Shown here: positions 1 through 7,427 of the stretch, one piece after another
How positions within the stretch are numbered: the first letter of the stretch is position 1
How the letters are laid out: every line of letters starts with the position of its first letter
Source: an uncultured Bacteroidia bacterium
Lineage (GTDB): Bacteria; Bacteroidota; Bacteroidia; Bacteroidales; UBA932
NCBI GenBank assembly: GCA_902762435.1
Contig: CACWOH010000012.1
Location: 1 to 61,137, forward strand
Reading direction: 5' to 3'
DNA length: 61,137 nucleotides
Program-made: the position numbers and the translations under genes
The notes under the pieces: model-generated
What the model was told of the DNA's origin: nothing
The model's input: the letters and a program-made list of their open reading frames with translations, nothing else
Databases searched by the model: none

Positions 1-24
1 CGTTTCAGGAAAGAACGCATAGGC

Positions 25-1463
25 TCAGAACTGGAAATAGATGAAGTCCGGCGACTGGTTGTCGAAGAACAGGGCCACCAGGAAAAGGAGTGCTATGTAG
101 ACTGCATAGCGGACCGGCCGGGAGTGGATGCCCTGCATGGACAGGCCGTGTTCCAGCCGCCGGTCCCGCCATTCGACGAGCAGCATGGGTATGATCCAGA
201 TCATCCGCTGCAGGAATTCCCCGGTAAGCAGGAAAGAAAGTCCGGTTCCCGGCGTCCATTGCACCATCCGCAGCAGCATGTCTCCTGCCTGGGAGAGCGT
301 ATCCGAACGGACGATGGTGTTGCCGATGGTCGTCAGTACAAGGGTCAGGGCGATCTGCGCCGTTTCCTTGAGGGAAGGGAGTGCCCGGTCCTGGGCGACT
401 GTATCCCGGTATTTCTTCTTTTTCCCCGATAGGATATAGGGGATATAGAGTAGGGCGGTGTATGCGCCCCAAGCCAGGGCCGTCCACTTGGCGCCGTGCC
501 AGAAACCGCAGATCAGGAAGATGATAAGCGTGTTGCGGAACTGTTTCAGTTTGGAACAGCGGTTCCCGCCCAGCGGGATATAGATATAGTCCCGGAACCA
601 GAGCATCAGGGAGATATGCCACCTCTGCCAGAACTCCTTGACGCTCCGGCTGAACAGCGGGAACGCGAAGTTCCGGTGCAGGTGGATGCCGAAGAGCTTG
701 GCGGTGCCGACGGCGATGTCGGAATAACCGGAGAAATCCCCGTACACCTGGACGGTCCGGCCACGATGAGCTGCATCCCGGTGTAATCCGCGCTGTTGGC
801 AAAGACTTCATTGACATAGATGGCGCAGCTGTCCGCTACGACGACTTTCTTGAAAAAGCCCCAGAGCATCTGCCGGAGTCCGTCCACGGCGGTGGCGTAG
901 TCGAAGCTCCGCCGCCTGCCGAATTGCGGGAGCAGGTCGGCGGCGCGTTCGATCGGGCCGGCCACCAGCTGGGGGAAGAAGCAGAGGAAGGCGAAGAACT
1001 GGACGGGATCCCGGACCGGTTCGAACTGCCCCCGGTACACGTCAACCGTGTAACCGACAGCCTGGAAAGTGTAGAAACTGATGCCTACCGGAAGGATCAG
1101 GTGCAGGAGAAGCCCGTCCGAGCGTCCGCCGAGGAAAAGGTCCGCGAAGGACTGTGCAAAGAAGTCGTAGTACTTGAACAGGGCGAGGATGCCGAGATTC
1201 AGGACGATGTTGGCCGTCCGGATCCACCTGGCCCGCCGCAGGTTCTCTTCCCGGTATTTGCGGATCAGCAGTCCGCTTCCAAAGGTGCATAAGGACGTGA
1301 ATGCGATCAGCAGCAGGAAGCGCCAGTCCCACCAGCCATAGAAAACGTACGAGGCAGCTACGACGAAGAGGTTCTGCCATTTCAGGTTGCGTCCGAAAAC
1401 GAACCAGTACAGGCAGAATACGACCGGCAGGAATACCAGGAACGCCAGCGAATTGAAACTCAT
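25..1463 (-). pseudogene. MBOAT family O-acyltransferase (AlgI/DltB-like), frameshifted
   Basis: Membrane-bound O-acyltransferase that would acylate (usually acetylate) an exported glycan. The N-terminal half reads from the ATG at 1463 and the C-terminal half to the stop at 25, in two different frames. The first half is family-like up to MQLIVAG; the second resumes at TVQVYGDFSGYSD. Alignment from memory suggests a loss of 7 or 10 nt near 755-763. Hallmarks seen on both sides: SFYTFQAVGY, QLVAGPIER, DFSGYSDIA and GFWHGAKW with the probable catalytic His. The intact protein would be about 475 residues with many membrane spans. It is the last gene of the capsule operon in view, 14 nt after its upstream neighbour. 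A sequencing or assembly error is an alternative to a real pseudogene. Confidence 0.8.
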
Positions 1464-1477
1464 CGGAAACTACGCAT

Positions 1478-2410
1478 CTACGCACTTAAGAACCGGGCAA
1501 GCCGGATTCTAAGCTTCTGGGGCAGGCATCTTCTTGCAAAAGACCTCAGGGAGAACGCGACCGAAGCGATTGTGTCGAGGAGGACTCCCTTCAATTCCTG
1601 AAACAGGCCGGCCCGTTTCCCGCAGGCAATCATGTCTGCAAGCCGCCCGGTTTCCTCCTTGTAGAAGCTTCCGTCGGTTTCCGTCATAGCCCAATGGAGG
1701 AAATACCGGCCTTTCGGCATGATCCAGGTGTCATTGTATCGATAGTTCAGTTTTCCTTTCCGGATATCCGCCCTGACTGAACGGCAGAGCGGGTAGTAGC
1801 AGAACACTTCTTTATATCCTTTGGCAGGTTTGTAGGCGTGGACTGAAGACGCAAGTGCAAAAATGGGCTCATCAACGGGTACGCCATACGGATAACCCGA
1901 GAACGAGAAGGCGTCATAGTGATCGAGAATATACCTGCAGGTTCGGGAAAAACCTTCCAGTTTTCCTTTCCTCATAAAGAACAGCCCGCCTTGATAAATG
2001 ACAGAAAAACCGACCTTTTCGCTAAAAACGGAGGTGTCTTCCTTCCGGAACCATCCGAGCTGCTGGTGGAAAGGGTAGGCATATCCCAGATAGGAGAAGT
2101 CATTACAGCGGGAGAAAAGCTTCCATAGTCCGTTCAAGTCCCTGTACGCCAGGCAATCGGAATCTATGAATATCGTTTCCTCATACGGTGCGAGACCGGG
2201 TACCCGTAACTTGTCCAGGAAAGAATGAGCGGGATGGTCGATCAGGATAACCTTATCGAAATCCGCGGTATACTCATTCGTTCGATCGCAGATGATGGCG
2301 AACGGGAGCGGTGTCCTGGAGAAAAAACGGTAGGATAGCAGCAGGTTGTGCGCGACTTCGAAATACCGGATTCCTCCGGTCGCCATGGTGACGAATCCTC
2401 TTTCTTTCAT
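1478..2410 (-). CDS. Glycosyltransferase-like protein (GT8-like fold, capsule operon)
   Basis: A 310-residue protein resembling nucleotide-sugar glycosyltransferases with a GT-A fold. The N-terminus MKERGFVTMATGG is followed by strand/helix alternation and a DxD-like motif, FIDSDCLAYRD, around residue 95, which would bind the metal and sugar nucleotide. A further in-frame ATG lies 30 nt upstream at 2440, but the start at 2410 is preferred: it falls 1 nt after the stop of the preceding gene. It is visibly AT-richer than its neighbours. Acceptor and donor sugars cannot be assigned. Probable role: side-chain or backbone sugar transfer in the cytoplasm. Confidence 0.65.
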   Translation of the reverse strand: MKERGFVTMATGGIRYFEVAHNLLLSYRFFSRTPLPFAIICDRTNEYTADFDKVILIDHPAHSFLDKLRVPGLAPYEETIFIDSDCLAYRDLNGLWKLFSRCNDFSYLGYAYPFHQQLGWFRKEDTSVFSEKVGFSVIYQGGLFFMRKGKLEGFSRTCRYILDHYDAFSFSGYPYGVPVDEPIFALASSVHAYKPAKGYKEVFCYYPLCRSVRADIRKGKLNYRYNDTWIMPKGRYFLHWAMTETDGSFYKEETGRLADMIACGKRAGLFQELKGVLLDTIASVAFSLRSFARRCLPQKLRIRLARFLSA

Positions 2411-2411
2411 A

Positions 2412-3401
2412 TTAATGCGCACGAAGCCTGGACCGGACAAACGAGATCGTAATGTTGGGATTGAACCGGCTTCGGAAGTCGGCGTAATCCGCCGAAGAGA
2501 GCACGGCCTCCATCAGGAACAGGTCGACTGGCGCATACAACTCCGCATGGCGGCGGACTTCCGGGGCGATGGCGTTGAAAAACGGCTTCACGAATTCGAA
2601 CTTGTCTTCCGTGTCCAGGAGCACCTGGCCGCCGTAGAACAGGCGCAGGCCTTCCGTAGGGAGTCCCCGGGAAAGGCGCTGGTCGTGCAGGTACTTGAAA
2701 CTGACGATGTTATGGTAGCACAAGTCCCTTTGGTGCAGCAGGGATTCCGCCCGCTGTAGGTAGTGGTAGAAGGGACCGCGGAACACAAACGCCCGAGGCG
2801 TCAGCGAACCGGCCAGGCCCGCGTAATAAATGTCTTCCGTCCCGTCGCGGACGGTCCGGGCGGGGAAGCGTATCTGGTTTTCCAGCAGGAAACTGCGGCG
2901 GAACAGCCGCGCCCAGACGACCGGCGGGAAGCGGTTCTGTACCACCTCGGCGGGATAGTATCCGGGCTCGTCGCCCACGAAGCCGAAGCGGCTGCTGAAG
3001 GCCCTTTTGCCGGATTCCGGAAACTCTTCGACATAATTGGCGTTGACGACGATGTCCTCTCCTGTCCGTTCCGCCTGGGCCACCATCGCTTCCAGATAAT
3101 CCGGATCGAGCCGGTCGTCGGAATCCAGGAAATAGACAAACGTTCCCCGGGCGGCGTCCATCCCGGCGTTCCGGGCTGCCGAAACGCCTTGATTCTCGGG
3201 GAATTGAATAATGTGCAGGCGCGGGTCCCGAATCCCTTTGAGAATCTCAGCGGAGCGGTCTGCGGAGCAGTCATCCACGCAGATGATTTCGATTTCCCGC
3301 AGGGTCTGCTCCAGGGCGGAACGGACGCATTTTTCAATGAAAGCGCCGGCGTTGTACACCGGGATGATTACGGAAACTTTTGCAATTTCAATCATTTGCA
3401 C
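2412..3401 (-). CDS. Family 2 glycosyltransferase
   Basis: A 329-residue GT2 enzyme. The N-terminus VSVIIPVYNAGAFIEKC, ICVDDCSADRS and FLDSDDRLDP are the nucleotide-binding and DxD motifs of the GT-A fold. It has no membrane segment, so it acts at the cytoplasmic face on a lipid-linked repeat unit. The C-terminal half (GPFYHYLQR, then a FEFVKPFF block) is clearly paralogous to the next gene upstream (3427-4455), suggesting tandem duplication. It lies 25 nt downstream of that gene, within the capsule operon. The sugar transferred is unknown. Confidence 0.88.
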   Translation of the reverse strand: MQMIEIAKVSVIIPVYNAGAFIEKCVRSALEQTLREIEIICVDDCSADRSAEILKGIRDPRLHIIQFPENQGVSAARNAGMDAARGTFVYFLDSDDRLDPDYLEAMVAQAERTGEDIVVNANYVEEFPESGKRAFSSRFGFVGDEPGYYPAEVVQNRFPPVVWARLFRRSFLLENQIRFPARTVRDGTEDIYYAGLAGSLTPRAFVFRGPFYHYLQRAESLLHQRDLCYHNIVSFKYLHDQRLSRGLPTEGLRLFYGGQVLLDTEDKFEFVKPFFNAIAPEVRRHAELYAPVDLFLMEAVLSSADYADFRSRFNPNITISFVRSRLRAH

Positions 3402-3426
3402 AGCCGCCTAAAACGGCACAGGACAA

Positions 3427-4455
3427 TCAGTCGGTAACCCAGCGCGGGTCGTCCAGGATCTGGCAAACTGTAGGAAAAACCGTTTCCCGGAGCATTCTGG
3501 CTGCAAATTTCAAATGTGGCATCCGCCCGAAGCGGGATAGGAAAGTTTCATAATCCGGACTGGAGACGAAGGCCATCATCATATAGGCGTCCAGGGCTCC
3601 GTAAAGCTCCGGGCAGGCCCTGACGTCCGGCTCGACATCGACGAAGAACTTCCGCAGGAATTCGAAACGCTCCCGCGTATTGACATCCAGCCTGTCCAGC
3701 GTATAGAAACGTCTGGCCGACTGCGGCGGAATCCCGCGCTCGTGCAGGGCGTCCAGGAAAACCCTGAAATTCTCAAAATGACGGAACACGGCGTCCGGTT
3801 GCCTGACCAGGGAACCCTCCCGCTGATAATAATGGTAAAAAGGACCGTTGAAGATATAGCTCCGTTCCTGGAGGATCTCCGCCATGGCGGTGAAATAATT
3901 GTCCTCGACGCCTCCTTTCAGCAACGGGGACCGGATGCCTTTTTCCCTGATGTAATCCAGCCTGTAAAGGCGGGACCAGACCGTCGGGAAAAAATTGGAT
4001 TGGACTATGACCGGCGCGTAGAACCCCGCTTGCTCCCGGACGAAGCCGAAACGACCACAGTGACGTCTTTTTGACGGGTCGTCGTATTCCAGATACCAGT
4101 TGCCGTTGATGACGACATTCTGCCCGGTGCGCTCGGCGCGGACGAACATCTCCTCCAGATAATCCGGATCGATCCAGTCGTCCGAATCCATATAATACAG
4201 ATACTTCCCGCGCGCCTCGTCGATGGCGAGGTTCCGGGCATAGGGGACCCCGTGGTTCTCGGGAAGCGAGATGATCCGGATCCGGTCGTCGGAAACTGCC
4301 CGCTCCCGGAGAATCTCCGGCGTGCGGTCGGTGGATCCGTCGTCGATGCACAGGATTTCCAGGTCCCGGAAAGACTGTCTTTGGACGGAATCCAGGCAAC
4401 GTTCGAGATAACGCTCTGTGTTGAAGGAAGGTATGACTACAGAGATCGTTTGCAT
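3427..4455 (-). CDS. Family 2 glycosyltransferase (tandem paralogue)
   Basis: A 342-residue GT2 enzyme starting ISVVIPSFNTERYLERC, with CIDDGSTDRTPEIL and YMDSDDWIDPDYL as the catalytic GT-A motifs. Its C-terminal block (GPFYHYYQREGSL, RFEFLRKFF, SSPDYETFLSRF) parallels the adjacent gene 2412-3401, so the two are probably duplicated and then specialised on different linkages. The next gene upstream in the operon, the PqqD-like protein, ends 9 nt before this start, so the two are probably co-translated. Substrate unknown. Confidence 0.88.
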   Translation of the reverse strand: MQTISVVIPSFNTERYLERCLDSVQRQSFRDLEILCIDDGSTDRTPEILRERAVSDDRIRIISLPENHGVPYARNLAIDEARGKYLYYMDSDDWIDPDYLEEMFVRAERTGQNVVINGNWYLEYDDPSKRRHCGRFGFVREQAGFYAPVIVQSNFFPTVWSRLYRLDYIREKGIRSPLLKGGVEDNYFTAMAEILQERSYIFNGPFYHYYQREGSLVRQPDAVFRHFENFRVFLDALHERGIPPQSARRFYTLDRLDVNTRERFEFLRKFFVDVEPDVRACPELYGALDAYMMMAFVSSPDYETFLSRFGRMPHLKFAARMLRETVFPTVCQILDDPRWVTD

Positions 4456-4464
4456 TCCGGTCCT

Positions 4465-4884
4465 TTACTCGGGCTGCCAGCCCGTGTCTACGTCCACTTC
4501 GTGTATGGGATCTGCGAACAGGAGGTCCTGGACATCCTGATATTCTTTGCAGAGGGGAATGAATCCGTCTGCCTGGGCGGTTTCGGGATCGATCGCGGGC
4601 GTGACCGGGGATGCCCCTTCCGCCGGAAGAACGATCTCATATCCGACCAGTGAATCAATGAACTGCCCGAAGGCGGATTCCAGTTCCTCCGGGGCACCGG
4701 GAATGGCTTTGGCCGCGGCGAGGATGTCAGGGACGGATGCGCCGGACTGCAGGTTTTCGTATATGCAGGTCCCGAATCCGTTCATTCCATAGTAAATTCC
4801 GGTCAATGAATTGATGACGATGGCTGTCCCGTCGGTCACGTCGGCGAACATCTTCGCATCGTTGAGCTGATAATGGGTGGTCAT
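4465..4884 (-). CDS. PqqD-like protein (RiPP recognition element) with C-terminal tail
   Basis: A 139-residue protein whose first ~90 residues look like a PqqD/RRE winged-helix domain: LNDAKMFADVTDGTAIVIN, then LTGIYYGMNGFGTCIYENL, the usual 'expressed residue / no more than one copy of leader' style of PqqD. Such domains bind leader peptides in RiPP pathways or act as adaptors. PqqD is normally ~90 residues; here about 45 extra residues follow, ending in an acidic tail with QDLL, DPIHEVD and GW. It is followed by two glycosyltransferases and preceded, 9 nt upstream, by an HPr-kinase-like gene. No precursor peptide, transglutaminase or asparagine-synthase-like gene is nearby. Assignment to PqqD is firm on pattern; function is inferred. 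Confidence 0.75.
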   Translation of the reverse strand: MTTHYQLNDAKMFADVTDGTAIVINSLTGIYYGMNGFGTCIYENLQSGASVPDILAAAKAIPGAPEELESAFGQFIDSLVGYEIVLPAEGASPVTPAIDPETAQADGFIPLCKEYQDVQDLLFADPIHEVDVDTGWQPE

Positions 4885-4893
4885 AAAGGTAGT

Positions 4894-6009
4894 TTAGAGT
4901 GTTTTATCGATAAATGCCGCGAGGCATCTTGCGTTCGCTTCAATATCGGGACTGAGGACAATCCTGTAGCAGGGAAGTCCTGTCAGCATCCCGAGGGTTT
5001 TCCGGATGAAATCCGCGTCCCGCTGCTCTCCTTTGAGCCCGCTGATCCACATCTGGAAGGTGGTGGAGTGGGCGATCTGCACCAGGGTGCGTCCTTTCTC
5101 CTGCGCGGAGCAGGGGACGACGGAAGGCTCCGCCGCGTCGGGCGTAATCTCGGGGAAGAGCAGGGCCTTGACCGGGTAGTGCTCCCGGAAACGCTCGCCA
5201 TAACCGGAAATGTCCAGGACATATTTCCCCTTCCAGGAACTGATTCCGAGGAAACGGGCGCGGTCCAGGTCGTCGTACATCCGGTCGTACATCTGCGGGG
5301 AGAGCGTGATGAAAGAATAGATAGGGGAGGCGAACAGCCCCTCCCGGTCTTTTTCGAGGATCAGGTAATCGTCCGAAACAAACTCGAACCCCCGGAGCAG
5401 GGACGTTACGGACAGGGTGGATTTGCCGCCGTTGCCCCGGGCGCACATCAGTACGCCGGATCCGTTCCGTCCGATGCAGGCGCCGTGGACCAGGGAATGG
5501 TTGTCGTCCCGGTTGAGTATGCGGAAGAGCGCCTGGACAAAGAAGTGTCCGTCCTTGAACCAGGCCCCCGGCTCCAGGCCGTCCAGCCCGTAGAAATACT
5601 CGTTTCCGAGGGACATGTGAACCCCCCACGGCCCGTCCGAATCGATGGTCCCCATCGGGTAAAGCTCCCCGTCGGGGGCGCAGCGGATCAATTCCGTCCA
5701 GGATTCACCTTCGATTACCTGGCCGGGGTCGAGTCCCAGTACCCGGGAGACGAAGTCCCGGCAACCCGTTTCCTGCCAGAGCCGGATGGTGGCATCCGGA
5801 TGGGCGACGGGTGGAATCAGGGACCAGCCGAATTCCCGGGCCAGGATGCCGGCGGTTCCGGGATAATAAGTGAGGATGCGGACTGTCTTCAAGTTCCCGA
5901 GTCGGATGAAGAACTCCCGGACCAGGGAGTGGCTGCCGGAGATGTATGCTTTCAGCCGGTCGAAAAGGATGCCGGCTGAAGAATCTTTTATTTTGTATGA
6001 AACAGGCAT
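4894..6009 (-). CDS. HPr kinase-like P-loop protein
   Basis: A 371-residue protein resembling HprK-related kinases. A histidine-containing stretch, SLVHGACIGRNGSG (about residues 171-184), precedes a P-loop, CARGNGGKSTLS (about 188-199), followed by FVSDDYLIL, the usual HprK-type order. True HPr kinases phosphorylate a Ser of HPr; relatives in RiPP and exopolysaccharide loci act on other substrates. It lies 9 nt upstream of the PqqD-like gene and 2 nt downstream of a nucleotidyltransferase gene, forming a three-gene module. No HPr gene or PTS is seen in the window, so HPr itself is an unlikely substrate. Substrate unknown. Confidence 0.72.
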   Translation of the reverse strand: MPVSYKIKDSSAGILFDRLKAYISGSHSLVREFFIRLGNLKTVRILTYYPGTAGILAREFGWSLIPPVAHPDATIRLWQETGCRDFVSRVLGLDPGQVIEGESWTELIRCAPDGELYPMGTIDSDGPWGVHMSLGNEYFYGLDGLEPGAWFKDGHFFVQALFRILNRDDNHSLVHGACIGRNGSGVLMCARGNGGKSTLSVTSLLRGFEFVSDDYLILEKDREGLFASPIYSFITLSPQMYDRMYDDLDRARFLGISSWKGKYVLDISGYGERFREHYPVKALLFPEITPDAAEPSVVPCSAQEKGRTLVQIAHSTTFQMWISGLKGEQRDADFIRKTLGMLTGLPCYRIVLSPDIEANARCLAAFIDKTL

Positions 6010-6011
6010 TT

Positions 6012-7325
6012 CTATCTAAAGGATCTGCGCAGGCGCCAGATCGCGTATTGCAAGGGGGCCCAGCCGGAAATCTTTTTTACGGCAGCGACCAGTGCGACCC
6101 ACATGAAGACGGGAAGGCTCCAGTCTTTCTGGGCCGCGGCACCGACCTTGGTGCCGGCAAAAGCATCCCTGGACCGCGCCAGGACGTCCCGTTTGAACAG
6201 ATAATCGATGAAGTGCTTCTTGAAAGCCTTTCCCGGAATCTCCATTTTTCCCATCCATCCTGCGGGGAACAGTCCGGGGACGACCGATTCCGCCAGTTTG
6301 GAGGCGAAAAGGACCTCGAAGGCGCCGCCGCTGACCCGGGCGTCTTCCAGGACGATCTCGGTGTTGAAGTCCTCTTTCAGCGAAATCAGGTATTTCAGGT
6401 CGAAGAAAGTGGTCAGGCTGCTTTCCTGCGTCTGGTTCTTGGCCAGGTTCTTATACAGGTTGACCAGGGCGATGAAGACCATGTCTTCCGGACAGGGGAG
6501 CAGCCCCTGGATGGAGAAGAGTCTCCGGTCCATAGCCCGGGCGAACAGTCCGTCGTTCAGCGCCTCCTCCTTCCCGGTAAACATTTCGAGGTGCTTGTGG
6601 ATGTCCAGCAGGCCCTCGTCCGAGCCGGGAAGGCGCAGGTCCATGCTGTGGTCGGTGGGCATGGGATCCCCGTATCCGAGGTCGAGCGCGGTTCGGGTGG
6701 CGCGATCGTAGTCCGCAGCGGGGACGAGCACGTCGATATCGCTCATCCAGCGCGGGAAATCCGGACGGTATACCTTCATGGCCCCGCCTTTCAGGATCAG
6801 AAAGGGAATGCTCCGTTCCCGGAGGGCCGTGCCCAGTTTGCAGAAATGGGCTTCGCGCTTGAGGTTCTGGTACCGGCAGAAGGACAGGACGCCCGTAAGC
6901 CGGGGGGTGATGGCGGCCGGGAAATGCAGTTCCGGCCGGGTTTTCATCAGGTAGGCGACGAGCAGGACGCTCTTGATCGGTGCCGCCTCGATGTCCCAGT
7001 CCGCCAGGAATGCATCCAGTTCCTGCTGGCCCACATGCTCGGAAAGGGCCATCCGGAGCAGTTTCCGGTCCAGTTCGTCCAGGACTCCGTCGCCCTGCTC
7101 GCGCAGGGCCCGTTCCGGGTCGAACGGGCAGAAGAACCAGACTCCGGCAATCAGCAGCAGCAGTGCCAGGAGGACCCCGCCTGCGATCCACAGCAGGATG
7201 CGTCCCGGTATCAGCCGGGTGAGCAGGAAGATGAGACCCGCCGCCGCCAGCAGCAGGAGGATCCCGCTCAGGACGGCGCGGACGACGTATCCGCCGTTCC
7301 GTTTTATGCTCAGGTCTGCAGCCAT
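6012..7325 (-). CDS. Membrane-anchored nucleotidyltransferase family protein (PF14907-like)
   Basis: A 437-residue protein. Residues ~13-65 form two hydrophobic segments, so it is probably tethered to the inner membrane with a cytosolic catalytic domain. The core has LILKGGAMKVYRP (about 176-188) followed by SDIDVLVP, with two spaced Asp typical of the NTP_transf_5 family of the polymerase-beta nucleotidyltransferase superfamily. In other bacteria such genes occur beside PqqD-like and HprK-like genes. It is the first gene of the module, separated from the OmpA gene by 102 nt containing a hairpin. The nucleotide and acceptor are unknown. Confidence 0.72.
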   Translation of the reverse strand: MAADLSIKRNGGYVVRAVLSGILLLLAAAGLIFLLTRLIPGRILLWIAGGVLLALLLLIAGVWFFCPFDPERALREQGDGVLDELDRKLLRMALSEHVGQQELDAFLADWDIEAAPIKSVLLVAYLMKTRPELHFPAAITPRLTGVLSFCRYQNLKREAHFCKLGTALRERSIPFLILKGGAMKVYRPDFPRWMSDIDVLVPAADYDRATRTALDLGYGDPMPTDHSMDLRLPGSDEGLLDIHKHLEMFTGKEEALNDGLFARAMDRRLFSIQGLLPCPEDMVFIALVNLYKNLAKNQTQESSLTTFFDLKYLISLKEDFNTEIVLEDARVSGGAFEVLFASKLAESVVPGLFPAGWMGKMEIPGKAFKKHFIDYLFKRDVLARSRDAFAGTKVGAAAQKDWSLPVFMWVALVAAVKKISGWAPLQYAIWRLRRSFR

Positions 7326-7349
7326 CAGTTTTTCAAGAATTAAGAGAAA

Positions 7350-7388
7350 GGGAAGAGACCGGACGTCGTCCGACGCCCAGTCTCCCCC
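7350..7388 (-). terminator. Possible intrinsic terminator or attenuator hairpin
   Basis: Between the OmpA stop (7428) and the nucleotidyltransferase start (7325), the minus strand can fold GAGAC...GTCTC enclosing a GGCGTC/GACGTC stem, then runs into a pyrimidine-rich TTCCCTTTCTCTT stretch. The T-tract is interrupted, so it may be a partial terminator lowering expression of distal genes. It is the largest gap (102 nt) in the capsule operon after the leader. Confidence 0.4.
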
Positions 7389-7427
7389 GATTCAATCTAA
7401 TGAAGTATCGTCTTGGAACAAAACCGG

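Noticed and set aside
4465-7325. Lasso-peptide cluster
   Set aside because: A PqqD-like and a kinase-like gene are present, but there is no asparagine-synthase-like cyclase, no transglutaminase-like protease and no precursor ORF.
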